From: Deltaproteobacteria bacterium
GTDB taxonomy: Bacteria; Desulfobacterota; Desulfovibrionia; Desulfovibrionales; Desulfovibrionaceae
Direction of reading: 5' to 3'
Length of the DNA: 64,000 bases
Assembly: GCA_031275645.1 (NCBI GenBank)
Contig: JAISOL010000009.1
Span: 1 to 64,000, forward strand
The notes beneath the pieces are model-generated. The model was not told the DNA's origin and did no database searches. It saw only the letters and a list, made by a program, of their open reading frames with translations. Both the position numbers and the translations under genes were made by a program. Below are positions 52,265 through 62,435 of the stretch, in pieces (the first letter of the stretch is position 1; each line of letters opens with the position of its first letter).

Positions 52265-55200
52265 TCAGGCTTCCTGGGCCTTTAAGGCGCGTTTTCCGGA
52301 TAGTATGCGGGCCAGACGCTTTTGGATGCGATCCAAATATACAAAATATACCGGGGTCAGGTAAAGGGTCAAAAATTGCGAAACCAGCAATCCTCCCACC
52401 ACGGCCAGGCCGAGGGGCTGGCGCGCCTCTCCCCCGGCCCCGTAGCCCACGGCGATGGGAATGCCCCCCATCATGGCGGCCAGGGTGGTCATCATGATCG
52501 GGCGGAAGCGGATCAGCGCCCCCTGGGTGATGGATTCCACAATGCCCATGCCGTGCCGGCGCTGTCCTTCCAGGGCGAAGTCAATCATCATGATGGCGTT
52601 CTTTTTGACAATGCCTATGAGCATGGTGATGCCCACAAAACCGTAAATATCCAGATCCCGGCCGAAGAGAAGGAGCGTGGCCAGGGCTCCCACCGCCGCC
52701 GAAGGCAGTCCGGAAAGAATGGTCAGGGGATGGATGAAGCTTTCATAGAGCATGCCCAGCACAATATAGATCACAACCACGGCCATAAGCAGAAGCAGCC
52801 AGAGATTGCCCAGGGAATCCTGAAAGACCTGGGCCGTGCCCTGGAAGCGTATGGAAATGCTGTCGGGCAGTTCCAGAGCGGCCAGACGTTCCACCTCCTC
52901 AATGGCGGTGCCGATGGAATGGCCGGGGGCAAGATTGAAGGAGATGGTCACGGAATTCATCTGCCCGGTATGATTGACCGAGAGAGGCCCGACGCCGGTA
53001 CTGGTGTTCACCACCGTGCGAAGGGGCACCAGACTCCCGGTATCGGAGCGCACATGCAGGTAATTCAAGGCGTTTATATTGCCGCGAAATTCCTCCTTCA
53101 GCTCCAGGATCACCGGATAGTCGTTGGTGGGGGCCAGGATGGTGCTCACGGTGCGGGTGCCGTAGGCATAGGCCAGAGCCTCTTCCACCTGGGAAGAGCT
53201 GAGCCCCAGAGCCGCGCACTTGGCCCGGTCTATTTCCACCCGGAGTTCGGGATTGCGCATCTGCAGATCCGAATTGACGTCAATAATGCCCGGCAGGTCC
53301 GCTATCTTGCGCATGAAGATCTCCGAACTCCGGTACATGGCTCCGCTATCCGGGCTTTGCAGGGTCACCTGGTACAGGGCGCGGGAGGAAGCTCCCAGGC
53401 GTATGGGCGGGGGCTGGCTCACGAAAGCCCTTATGCCCGGCACTTCCGCCAGCTTGTCGCGCAGACGCTGAATAACCCGCTGTATACTCTCGTTCCGTTC
53501 GGATTTGTCTTTAATACGCACTTGCAGGGAAAAGACGTTCATGGAGCTTTGCGGCCCGCTCGCGCCCACGGTGGCGGTATAATGGGTCAGATCCTTTTCC
53601 CGGCGGATGACGGCGGCGACTTTTTCCGCATAGTTTCTGGCCTGTTCAAAGGAACTGCCCTGCAAAATTTCGCAGGAGATGTTTATGGTTCCGGTGTCTT
53701 CAAAAGGCAGGAAACCCTTGGGCGCCGTCACAAACATGCAGGCGGTGAGAGCGATGATTCCGAAAGAACAGAGCAGGGCCGCTCCCCTGTGCCGCATAAC
53801 GAAGTTCAGGGATCGCCCGTAAAAGCCCAGAACGGAATTGAAAGCGCGCTCAATGCCTCCGTAGAGCCCCTCCTGCATATCCCGGCCCGGACGCACCCGG
53901 AGAAAACGGCTGCAGAGCATGGGAGTGAAGGTAAGGGCCACAATGCCCGAGATGGTGATGGCCGCGGCTATGCTCAGCGCGAACTCGTAAAAAAGCCGGC
54001 CCACCAGTCCGCCCATGAAGAGCACGGGTATGAACACGGTGATTAGGGATACTGTCATGCTCAGGATGGTGAAGCCTATTTCCCTGGAGCCGTCCAGGGC
54101 CGCCTGGAAGGGGGGCTTGCCCTGTTCCAGGTGGCGGACTATGTTCTCCAGCATGACAATGGCGTCGTCCACCACAAAACCCACGGACAGGGTCAGGGCC
54201 ATGAGCGAAATGTTGTTCAGGGAAAAGCCGTTCACAAACATGACGCCGCAGGCGCCGATGATGGAAAGGGGCACCGCCAGGCTGGGAATGAGCGTGGCTC
54301 TGGCGTTGCGCAGAAAAATGAAAATCACCAGAATTACCAGCCCTATGGTCAGGAGCATGGTAAATTTCACATCCCGCACGGATTCGCGTATGCTCTCGGA
54401 GCGATCGAACAGGGTGTTCATTTCAATGGCCGGGGGCACCTGGGCGCGCAATTCCGGCAATATGGCCCGGATGCGGTTTACGACTTCCACGGTGTTTGTT
54501 CCCGGCTGGCGCTGTATCGCCAGGAGCATGGAAGGCTTGCCGTTGTACCAGCTGCGCCGGCGATCGTTTTCGACCCCGTCGCTTACCCGGGCCACCTCCT
54601 CCAGACGCAGGGGAGCGCCGTCCCTCCAGGCCACGATGAGCGGGCGGAATTCAGCCGCGTTCATCAGTTTGCCCGAGCTTTGCAGGGTATATTCGCGGTG
54701 CTCTCCGCTGAGCACCCCCACGGGGAGGTTGCTGTTGCTGTTGCCGATGGCCAGGGCCACCTCGTCTATGCCCAGGTTCACAGCCGCCATCGCTTCAGGA
54801 TCGGCTTCCACGCGCACCGCGTATTTCTGCGCTCCGTAGACGCTGACCTGGGCCACCCCCTGAAGCATGGAAAGGCGCTGGGCCATGAAATTTTCCGCAT
54901 ATTCGCTCACGTCCGAGGGGCGCATGGTCTCCGAGGCCAGAGCAATGAAAAAAATGGGACTGTCGGCCGGGTTGACCTTGTACATGCTGGGAGGGTTGGG
55001 GAGATCGCGCGGCAGAGAGCGCTGGGCGGAGCCCAGGGCGGTCTGCACATCCTGCGAGGCGGCGTCTATATCGCGGTTCAGATTGAACTGCAGGGTGATG
55101 CGGGTCGAGCCCATGCTGTTCACCGAGGTTATGGAATCCAGCCCGGCAATGGTGGAAAGTCTTTTTTCCAGGGGAGTGGCGATGGAGGAGGCCATAGTCT

Positions 55201-55369
55201 CGGCGCTGGCTCCGGGCATGCTGGCGCTGACCATGATGGTGGGGTAGTCGATGGAGGGGAGATCCGCCATCGGCAGGCGCTGATAGGCCATGCTGCCGGC
55301 GGCGAGAAAGCCAAGCATGAGCAGGGTGGTGGCTATCGGCCTCCGGATGAACAAGGCCGAAATGTTCAT
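52265..55369 (-). CDS. RND efflux transporter permease
   Basis: Approx. 1030 aa; FIRRPIATTLLMLGFLAAG, DDAIVMLENIVRH. Confidence 0.95.
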   Translation of the reverse strand: MNISALFIRRPIATTLLMLGFLAAGSMAYQRLPMADLPSIDYPTIMVSASMPGASAETMASSIATPLEKRLSTIAGLDSITSVNSMGSTRITLQFNLNRDIDAASQDVQTALGSAQRSLPRDLPNPPSMYKVNPADSPIFFIALASETMRPSDVSEYAENFMAQRLSMLQGVAQVSVYGAQKYAVRVEADPEAMAAVNLGIDEVALAIGNSNSNLPVGVLSGEHREYTLQSSGKLMNAAEFRPLIVAWRDGAPLRLEEVARVSDGVENDRRRSWYNGKPSMLLAIQRQPGTNTVEVVNRIRAILPELRAQVPPAIEMNTLFDRSESIRESVRDVKFTMLLTIGLVILVIFIFLRNARATLIPSLAVPLSIIGACGVMFVNGFSLNNISLMALTLSVGFVVDDAIVMLENIVRHLEQGKPPFQAALDGSREIGFTILSMTVSLITVFIPVLFMGGLVGRLFYEFALSIAAAITISGIVALTFTPMLCSRFLRVRPGRDMQEGLYGGIERAFNSVLGFYGRSLNFVMRHRGAALLCSFGIIALTACMFVTAPKGFLPFEDTGTINISCEILQGSSFEQARNYAEKVAAVIRREKDLTHYTATVGASGPQSSMNVFSLQVRIKDKSERNESIQRVIQRLRDKLAEVPGIRAFVSQPPPIRLGASSRALYQVTLQSPDSGAMYRSSEIFMRKIADLPGIIDVNSDLQMRNPELRVEIDRAKCAALGLSSSQVEEALAYAYGTRTVSTILAPTNDYPVILELKEEFRGNINALNYLHVRSDTGSLVPLRTVVNTSTGVGPLSVNHTGQMNSVTISFNLAPGHSIGTAIEEVERLAALELPDSISIRFQGTAQVFQDSLGNLWLLLLMAVVVIYIVLGMLYESFIHPLTILSGLPSAAVGALATLLLFGRDLDIYGFVGITMLIGIVKKNAIMMIDFALEGQRRHGMGIVESITQGALIRFRPIMMTTLAAMMGGIPIAVGYGAGGEARQPLGLAVVGGLLVSQFLTLYLTPVYFVYLDRIQKRLARILSGKRALKAQEA

Positions 55370-56526
55370 GAGGCCTTGTCCGGACCGTGTTTTAAGGCTT
55401 CGGCGGGCATATCCGGGGTTTTTTCTTCGGGGGAGCTTATGGCCCGCGCGAGACTGCCGGGCATGAGGTTGAGCTGTCCGTCGGTGATTACCAGTTCTCC
55501 CGGATTGAGTCCGGCCGTGATCATGCATACCCCTCCGGCAAGTTCCACGGCCGAGACGTCACGGTTGATCACGCGTCCGTCATCCCGCAGAACATAGACA
55601 TAGCGGCTGTAAAGGCCTTCCAGAACGGCGCTTTCCGGGATAATCAGGGCATCGGGAATGGAATCCATGACTATGTTCACCCGCACAAACTGGCCGGGCC
55701 AGAGGCGTTCATCCTTGTTGGCAAAGCGGGCGCGCATGGAAATGGCGCCCGTGTTTCTGTCCACGGCGTTGTCAATGACGGTGAGAGAACCCGAAACAGG
55801 CTCTCCCCGGTCTCCTTCCGGCAGCACCCTTACCTCCACCGGGGCGGAGCGGAAACGCCGGTTCAGCTCCGGAAGAAAACGTTCCGGCACGGAAAAGCGC
55901 ACATCCGCCGGGCTGATCGTGTTGATCACCAGCAAGGTGCTGTCGTTGGCCTTGACGTTGTTGCCGGGGTCCACCAGCACCTCGCCCGCCCGCCCGTCAA
56001 TGGGGGCGGTGATGGTAGTGTGGCTGAGCTGCAGGGCGGCGTTTTCGCGCACGGCCTGATATTGGGCTATGGAGGCCTGGAGGGTTTCCACCTCGACCTG
56101 GCTTTGCTCGTATTGCTGCTGGCTCAGGAAGTTCTGTGAACTGAGAGTCTTGTAGCGGTTCAGATCCTGCTGCGCCCGGCGCAGTTGCGCCCGGTTGCTG
56201 CTCAGGCTGGCTTCGGCCTGGCTCAGGCTGCTCTTGAAGCTCCGGGGATCGAGCTTGAAAAGCAGATCGCCCTTCCTGACCTGATGCCCCGGCCGCACAT
56301 GGGACTCCAGAAGCTGGCCGCTTACCTGGGCTGTAATGCGCACGGCGGCGGAAGCCTCCACATGCCCGACAAGGTCCAGGGTCTGCCGCGCCTCTCCCTC
56401 CCGCGCCTCGGCCACGCGCACGGGAACTGGCTTTTCCCCGCCTCCCTGTTCGCCTGCGCCCTCCGAACAGGCCGCGCAGAGCATGGCCAGGAGGAACGGG
56501 CACAGACGTATAAGCGCGGCGGACAT
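55366..56526 (-). CDS. RND efflux periplasmic adaptor (HlyD/AcrA family)
   Basis: Lipoprotein signal AMLCAAC, lipoyl/coiled-coil adaptor motifs; 4-nt overlap with the permease. Confidence 0.93.
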   Translation of the reverse strand: MSAALIRLCPFLLAMLCAACSEGAGEQGGGEKPVPVRVAEAREGEARQTLDLVGHVEASAAVRITAQVSGQLLESHVRPGHQVRKGDLLFKLDPRSFKSSLSQAEASLSSNRAQLRRAQQDLNRYKTLSSQNFLSQQQYEQSQVEVETLQASIAQYQAVRENAALQLSHTTITAPIDGRAGEVLVDPGNNVKANDSTLLVINTISPADVRFSVPERFLPELNRRFRSAPVEVRVLPEGDRGEPVSGSLTVIDNAVDRNTGAISMRARFANKDERLWPGQFVRVNIVMDSIPDALIIPESAVLEGLYSRYVYVLRDDGRVINRDVSAVELAGGVCMITAGLNPGELVITDGQLNLMPGSLARAISSPEEKTPDMPAEALKHGPDKAS

Positions 56527-56751
56527 GATTTGTACTCCGGAGCGGAAGGGAATTTCAGACCGCTCCGGAAGAAATATATGAACAAATGCTCCTTTGCGCA
56601 AATAAATTTTGCGTTACATTTTGCCGCCTTTAAAAATATGGACAAGCATGCTGATTCCATGTTATCTTTAGAGTATTCCTAAAGTTTTTATAAAAACTTT
56701 CAGCCTTGCAGGAAGAAAAAGAGAGGGAGAATATAAAATGGAGAATATAAA

Positions 56752-57666
56752 ATGAGGATAAATTTCGCGCATTATATGTTGGCGGTGCTGTCATTGGCCG
56801 GTTTGCTCCTTTTTCCCGCGGGAGCGGCGCGGAGCGCGGATTTTTCCGAAGGCGCGGCTTCTTTTGGGGCGCATTTTTCCGACAAGGCTCTTTATTCCTA
56901 TGCGGATTTTTTTCTGCCCCTGTACGAAGTTCCTGAAAACGCGGCTTTTTTTATAAATCCCAACTTGGGCTTCGATCTTCGGCTCAAGAATGGCGGGCGT
57001 AACGCGGAACGGGGCTCCATAGGCCTGGGACACCGCCTCTATCTGCCGGGCGGGCAGTTCGGCTCCCTGGGAGGAGGTCTGCTGGACAAGGGCCTTATTC
57101 TGGGCTTCAACTGGAATCTGGACGGGCAGTATTCTCCTTACGACAATTTTCTTTTCAAGACGGGGGGAGGTGTGGAACTGCTCTCGGATTGGGTGGATAT
57201 GCGGCTTAACGGTTATTTCAAGCTGACCGGCGAGAAGCTTGTGAGCCGGAACAGGGGAAGTCTTTACGGGACAGCGGTTTACGCCTCCGGGAACAAACTC
57301 TATGAAACCCTTCTCTCGGGAGTTGACGGGGAAATCGGATTGCGGGCGCCCATTTGGGAGCAATTGGGCGAATTACGTTTTTTTGCGGGCGCTTTTTACC
57401 ATGACGCCGGGCATGTGGACAGAGTGGACGGATTTAAGGCCCGTGTGGAATGGAATCCCATACCTTCCGTGGTCATAGGCGCCTCCTGCTACAGCAACCG
57501 GGATCTGAACGGCGAAAAATGGCAGTTGCACCTGGGCTTCCGCCTGCCTTTCAGCATGAACGAGCTTCTGGCCGGCGGAAATCCCTTCAGCGTGGATACT
57601 ACCCCGAAAACCGGCAATCTCTGGAAGGATCGCTATACCGCCCAGGTAAGGCGCAACGGCCTGTAG
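56752..57666 (+). CDS. Inverse autotransporter (intimin/invasin-like) beta-barrel protein lacking a passenger
   Basis: Signal peptide; DWVDMRLNGYFKLTG, NPIPSVVIGASCYS, DRYTAQVRRNGL* resemble the IAT barrel and its terminal motif. Confidence 0.65.
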   Translation: MRINFAHYMLAVLSLAGLLLFPAGAARSADFSEGAASFGAHFSDKALYSYADFFLPLYEVPENAAFFINPNLGFDLRLKNGGRNAERGSIGLGHRLYLPGGQFGSLGGGLLDKGLILGFNWNLDGQYSPYDNFLFKTGGGVELLSDWVDMRLNGYFKLTGEKLVSRNRGSLYGTAVYASGNKLYETLLSGVDGEIGLRAPIWEQLGELRFFAGAFYHDAGHVDRVDGFKARVEWNPIPSVVIGASCYSNRDLNGEKWQLHLGFRLPFSMNELLAGGNPFSVDTTPKTGNLWKDRYTAQVRRNGL

Positions 57667-57702
57667 ACAAAACGCGACGGGCGGATTTCAGGAGGACAGA
57701 AC

Positions 57703-58866
57703 GTGGGCCATTACAATTTTGACGAACTCCCGCGCCGCCGGGGCACGAGCTGCGAGAAATGGGATACCTATCCCGAAGATGTCCTGCCCATGTGGGTTGC
57801 GGATTCTGACTTTCACAGCCCGCCGGAAATAAGCTCCGCCTTGCTGGATCGGGTGCGCCTCGGCGTATTCGGCTATTCCTGCGACGAACCCCGGCGTTTT
57901 GAAAAGGCCGCCGTTCTATGGATGCGCAAGCGTTTTTCCTGGGAGGTCGATCCCTCCGGGGTGGAATTCACTCCTTCCGTCTGCACGGCCCTGGCTATGG
58001 CGATTCAGGCCTATTCCCGGCCGGGGGACAAGGTGCTTTTTCAGACGCCCATTTATCCTCCCTTCAGGGGTCTGGTGCAGGCCAACAAGCGCCTCCCCCT
58101 AGCCAGTCCTTTGTTGTGGAAGGATGGAAATTACCGGATCGATTTTGAGGATCTGGAAAGTAAACTGGCGGATCCCGCGGTCACCCTCTTCCTTTTGTGC
58201 AATCCCCATAATCCCACCGGCCGCGCTTTTACCAGAGAGGAACTGCTCCGTATGGGAGAGCTTTGCCTTAAGCACGGAGTGCTGATTTTTTCGGACGAAA
58301 TTCATTGCGATTATGTTTTCGCCCGGCACGGGCATATACCTTTTCCTTCCCTGGGGCCGGAATTCGCGCGCATAAGCGCGATGGCAATCAATCCCAGCAA
58401 AACCTTCAATATAGCCGATCTGCGCACAGCGGCCGTCCTCCTGCCGCATGAGGATATGCGCGCCCCCTACCGGCGGACGCTTCGCGGCTGCTCTCTGGGC
58501 CGCTCCTCTCTGGGCCTGCTCGCCTTCTGCCTGGCCTATGAGCGGGGGGACGCCTATGCCGACGAGGTGCGCCTGTACGTTGAGGGCAACATCGACTACG
58601 CTCTGTCCCACATTGAAGCGCGTATTCCGGAAATCGGCGCCTACAAGCCCGAGGCCACTTATCTGCTCTGGCTGGATTGCCGGAAATTCGGCCTGGAACA
58701 GGACGGGCTCTTTTCCTTTTTTCTGGATAAGGCCAAGCTTGCCCTGAGTTCGGGAGATATTTTCGGTGAAGAGGGGAAAGGCTTCATGCGCCTTAATCTT
58801 GCCTGCCCCCGCTCTCTGGTGGAGGAGGCTCTCGGCCGCCTGGAAAGAGCGGTGCGCGAGAGGTGA
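57703..58866 (+). CDS. MalY/PatB family aminotransferase (cystathionine beta-lyase-like)
   Basis: LPMWVADSDFHSPPEI, CNPHNPTGRAFTREEL, SDEIHCDYVF; GTG start. Confidence 0.9.
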   Translation: MGHYNFDELPRRRGTSCEKWDTYPEDVLPMWVADSDFHSPPEISSALLDRVRLGVFGYSCDEPRRFEKAAVLWMRKRFSWEVDPSGVEFTPSVCTALAMAIQAYSRPGDKVLFQTPIYPPFRGLVQANKRLPLASPLLWKDGNYRIDFEDLESKLADPAVTLFLLCNPHNPTGRAFTREELLRMGELCLKHGVLIFSDEIHCDYVFARHGHIPFPSLGPEFARISAMAINPSKTFNIADLRTAAVLLPHEDMRAPYRRTLRGCSLGRSSLGLLAFCLAYERGDAYADEVRLYVEGNIDYALSHIEARIPEIGAYKPEATYLLWLDCRKFGLEQDGLFSFFLDKAKLALSSGDIFGEEGKGFMRLNLACPRSLVEEALGRLERAVRER

Positions 58867-58874
58867 TTTGGGCT

Positions 58875-59741
58875 TCAACCGCTCTGCCGCCGGTCGCGTA
58901 TGCAGACGGCCGTCAGGTTCAGAAGCAGGATCAGGAGAAAGAGCAGCAGGGCCGTGCCGTATTGCAGGGGCATGGTCTTGTCTATTTCCGTGCCCGAGGT
59001 GGCCAGCACATAGATGTGGTTGGGCAGAGCCATAACCGGGCTGAAAATTGAGTTTACCCCTTTGGTCGTAAAAAAAACGGCCCCCGTGAACATGATGGCC
59101 GCCGTCTCCCCGGCGGCGCGCGCCAGCCCCAGAATGGCCCCCGTGCACATGCCGGGCATGGCCGCGGGCAGGACCACGCGCAGAATGGTCTGGCTCCGCG
59201 TGGCTCCGAGCGCCAGGGAAGCCTGCCGGAAATCCGCCGGAACCTGGCGCAGAGCTTCTTCCGCCGTGCTGATGATTACAGGCAGGGTAAGGATGACCAG
59301 GGTAAGCACCCCGGAGAGCAGAGAGATGCCGAAGCCGCAGGTGAGTACGAAAAAACTCAGGCCGAACAGGCCGAAGACCACGGAGGGCACTCCGGCCAGA
59401 TTGTTCACCCCCAACCGCACATAGCCGGCAAAGGCGGAGTCGCCGGCGTATTCGTGCAGATATACCGCCGAGGCCACGCCCAGAGGAAAGGATATGAGCA
59501 GCGCGCCCAGAGCGAGCAGAGCCGTGCCGATCATGCAGGGCAGGACTCCGCCGGCGGTCATGGCGTCGCGCGGCGGCTGGCTGATCAGCTCCCAGCTTAA
59601 GGAGGAGAATCCGTTCCGGAAGAGGAAGGCGCAGACGCCGAGCAGAGCCAGGAGGTTGATCAGCGCCGCCAGACGCAGCAGGGAAAACATGACTGTTTCC
59701 CTGGCGCGGCGTTGCGCGGCGAATCTGCTTGAGGAAGGCAT
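58875..59741 (-). CDS. pstA: Phosphate ABC transporter permease PstA
   Basis: PstA permease motif ATRSQTILRVVLPAAMPGMCTGAILGLARAAGETA. Confidence 0.93.
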   Translation of the reverse strand: MPSSSRFAAQRRARETVMFSLLRLAALINLLALLGVCAFLFRNGFSSLSWELISQPPRDAMTAGGVLPCMIGTALLALGALLISFPLGVASAVYLHEYAGDSAFAGYVRLGVNNLAGVPSVVFGLFGLSFFVLTCGFGISLLSGVLTLVILTLPVIISTAEEALRQVPADFRQASLALGATRSQTILRVVLPAAMPGMCTGAILGLARAAGETAAIMFTGAVFFTTKGVNSIFSPVMALPNHIYVLATSGTEIDKTMPLQYGTALLLFLLILLLNLTAVCIRDRRQSG

Positions 59742-59760
59742 CGCGGTTTTACCCCGTGCT

Positions 59761-60645
59761 CTAGTTGAGGGTGAGGCGGTTTTTTTCCGTAATGCGCCTG
59801 GCCACGAGATTGAAGGCCAGCGTGAACAGAAACAGCACCATGCCGATGGCGAAAAGGGCGTGGTAATGCTCCCCCCGGAAGGGGGCTTCCGCTATTTCCG
59901 CGGCAATGGCCGCCGGCATGGGCCTTATGGGATCAAAGAGCGAGGACGGGATAATGCCGGCTCCGCCGGCCACCATGAGCACGACCATGGTCTCGCCTAT
60001 GCTGCGCGACATGCCCAGCATGCAGGCCGTGCCTATGCCGGAAAAAGCCGCCGGAATCACCACCCTTATGATGGTTTCCCAGCGGGTCGCTCCCAAGGCC
60101 AGAGAAGCTTCGCGCAGGGATACGGGCACGCTGTGCAGGGCGTCTTCGGCCACGGAGCATATGGTCGGCACGCTCATAAAGGCCAGCATCAGCCCGGCGT
60201 TGAAGAGATTCAGGCCTGTATCCAGATCAAAAAACGTCTGCGTCCGGGGCGCGACCACGGCCATGCCGAAAAATCCCACAACCACCGAGGGCAGGGCGGC
60301 CAGAAGTTCGATTACGGGCTTGAAAATGCGGCGCAGAGTCGAGGGGGCTATTTCCGTCAGCCAGACAGCGGTCATAACTCCCAGAGGTATGGCCAGAGAG
60401 GAGGCGACCAGGGTGACGGCGGCCGAACCCGCAATCAGGGGAAAGATTCCGAATTCCGGATATTCCGCCGTGGGCCGCCACTCCATGCCGAAAAGAAAGT
60501 CCGTGACGGGCAGTTGCCGGAAGACGGGCAGCCCCTCCATGAACAGAAAAACCATGATCAGGGCCAGGAAAAGCAGCGAACACCCGGCCACGCCCGCGAG
60601 CATAAGACGGATTATCTGTTCCTTGCGGGCTGAACCGGGCGTCAT
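59761..60645 (-). CDS. pstC: Phosphate ABC transporter permease PstC
   Basis: ATRWETIIRVVIPAAFSGIGTACMLGMSRSIGET. Confidence 0.93.
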   Translation of the reverse strand: MTPGSARKEQIIRLMLAGVAGCSLLFLALIMVFLFMEGLPVFRQLPVTDFLFGMEWRPTAEYPEFGIFPLIAGSAAVTLVASSLAIPLGVMTAVWLTEIAPSTLRRIFKPVIELLAALPSVVVGFFGMAVVAPRTQTFFDLDTGLNLFNAGLMLAFMSVPTICSVAEDALHSVPVSLREASLALGATRWETIIRVVIPAAFSGIGTACMLGMSRSIGETMVVLMVAGGAGIIPSSLFDPIRPMPAAIAAEIAEAPFRGEHYHALFAIGMVLFLFTLAFNLVARRITEKNRLTLN

Positions 60646-60674
60646 CGCTGCTTCCTCTTCAATGTCGATTCGCT

Positions 60675-61508
60675 CTACTTTTTCGGCAAGGGAATGAAAC
60701 CGGCTTCCGCGACGTTTTTCTGGCCTTTTTGCGGATCGAGCAGATAGTCGATCAGTCTTTTCACCGCCCCGGAAGGAGCGCCGTTGGTAAAGACATACAG
60801 TTCGCGGGCTATGGGCCAGGTTTTGGAAAGAGCCGTCAGGGCCGTGGCTTCCACCCCGTCCACATTGATTTTCTTCAGAGAATCGTTCATGTACCCGAAG
60901 CCTATGTAGCCGATGGCCCGGGGATTTTTTGAAACCGCCTGGGCCACGGCCCCGTTGGAGGCCTGCAGCAGAGCGGAAGCGGCCACTTTTTCCTTCCGCA
61001 TGATGAGTTCGTTCCAGGTTTCATAGGTGCCGGAGGAGGAATCCCTGGAGATCACGACTATATTCCCGTCCTTTCCTCCCACATCCTTCCAGTTGGATAT
61101 TTTTCCGGCGTAGATGTCGCGAAGCTGGTCCATGCTGAGATTTTTAACGGGGTTATCCTTGTGTACCACCGGCAGCAGAGCGTCCACGGCTATGGGGGTG
61201 CGCACGGCGTTCACTCCCTTGGCCTTGCCTTCATCCGCTTCCGAGCTTTTTATATCGCGTGAGGACATGGCTATCTGGCACAATCCCTCGTTCAGGGCCT
61301 TGATTCCGCTGCCCGATCCCCCGCCGGAAATGGCCAGGAATATGCCGGGATTGGCGGCCATAAAAGCCTCGCCGGCCTTCTGCATTACCGGTAGCACGGT
61401 GGTGGAGCCGCTGATGATCACTTCTTCCGCCGCCGCGGCCGGCAGAGCGGAGAGGGGCGCCGCCAGAAGACAGCCCAGCAGCGCGTATAAAAAATATAAA
61501 CGTTTCAT
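60675..61508 (-). CDS. pstS: Phosphate-binding protein PstS
   Basis: ISGSTTVLPVMQKAGEAF, SGSGIKALNEG, SRDSSSGTYETW. Confidence 0.94.
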   Translation of the reverse strand: MKRLYFLYALLGCLLAAPLSALPAAAAEEVIISGSTTVLPVMQKAGEAFMAANPGIFLAISGGGSGSGIKALNEGLCQIAMSSRDIKSSEADEGKAKGVNAVRTPIAVDALLPVVHKDNPVKNLSMDQLRDIYAGKISNWKDVGGKDGNIVVISRDSSSGTYETWNELIMRKEKVAASALLQASNGAVAQAVSKNPRAIGYIGFGYMNDSLKKINVDGVEATALTALSKTWPIARELYVFTNGAPSGAVKRLIDYLLDPQKGQKNVAEAGFIPLPKK

Positions 61509-61610
61509 GTAAAATCTCCTTTACTTTTTGGGCGGCGTCGGATTTTTCCGTATTCCGGGGCGCCGACCTGCCTGACGCCCCGCCGCCTGGAGCCAATGTC
61601 ACCCGGTTTT

Positions 61611-61627
61611 GTTACGGAGCGGTTACG
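61611..61627. promoter_or_regulatory. Candidate Pho box (direct repeats)
   Basis: GTTACGgagcgGTTACG, 11-bp repeat period, between divergent pstS and phoB. Confidence 0.45.
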
Positions 61628-61745
61628 CCCGCGTGAAATAAGCGGGACTTATTTGTCGCCTGTTTGTAACATTTTCTTTATATTTTTGACGCGGAGGAGG
61701 GCATATGGCTTTCCGGAGCGACGAAAACATTTTGCGGAGAAAGCC

Positions 61746-62435
61746 ATGCCCACGGTGCTGGTTGTGGAAGACGAAAAAGACATACGCGAACTCCTGCTTT
61801 TCAACCTGAAACGCGAGGGCTTTGCCGTGCTGGAGGCCGGGGACGGGAGGCAGGCTCTGGAGCTGGCGCGGCGGAAGAAGCCGGATCTCGTCCTGCTGGA
61901 CATCATGCTTCCGGATCTGGACGGTCTGAGCGTCAGCAAAGCCATGCAGAAGGATGAAGCCACATCCTCCATCCCGATCATCATGCTCACGGCCAGGGGA
62001 GAGGAAGTGGACCGCGTGGTCGGCCTTGAATTGGGAGCGGCGGATTATGTGGTCAAGCCCTTCAGCGTGCGGGAGCTGCTTTTGCGCGTACGGGCGGTGC
62101 TGCGGCGCGGCGCGGCGCGGCCGGAGGCGGTGAGCTTGCGTTGCGGCGATATTTTTATGGATGTGGCGGCGCATGTGGTCCGGCTGAAGGAGATTCCGCT
62201 GGAGCTTACCTTCACGGAGTTCCGCCTGCTGGAGGATTTGCTGCGCAACGCGGGCCGGGCGCGCAGCCGGGAGCAGCTTCTGGATGCGGTCTGGGGCTAT
62301 AATTTTTCGGGTTACGCCCGCACGGTGGATACGCATGTGCGCCGTCTGCGGGCCAAGCTGGGCGAGGCGGCGGAAAACGTGGAAACGGTGCGCGGCCTTG
62401 GCTACCGCCTTCGCGCCGAGGGAGGGGATATATGA
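61746..62435 (+). CDS. phoB: PhoB-like response regulator
   Basis: REC plus winged-helix OmpR family; divergent from pstSCA. Confidence 0.9.
   Translation: MPTVLVVEDEKDIRELLLFNLKREGFAVLEAGDGRQALELARRKKPDLVLLDIMLPDLDGLSVSKAMQKDEATSSIPIIMLTARGEEVDRVVGLELGAADYVVKPFSVRELLLRVRAVLRRGAARPEAVSLRCGDIFMDVAAHVVRLKEIPLELTFTEFRLLEDLLRNAGRARSREQLLDAVWGYNFSGYARTVDTHVRRLRAKLGEAAENVETVRGLGYRLRAEGGDI

Noticed and set aside
52322-55597. Two long plus-strand ORFs (574 and 488 aa)
   Set aside because: Antisense to the RND permease, which has strong family motifs
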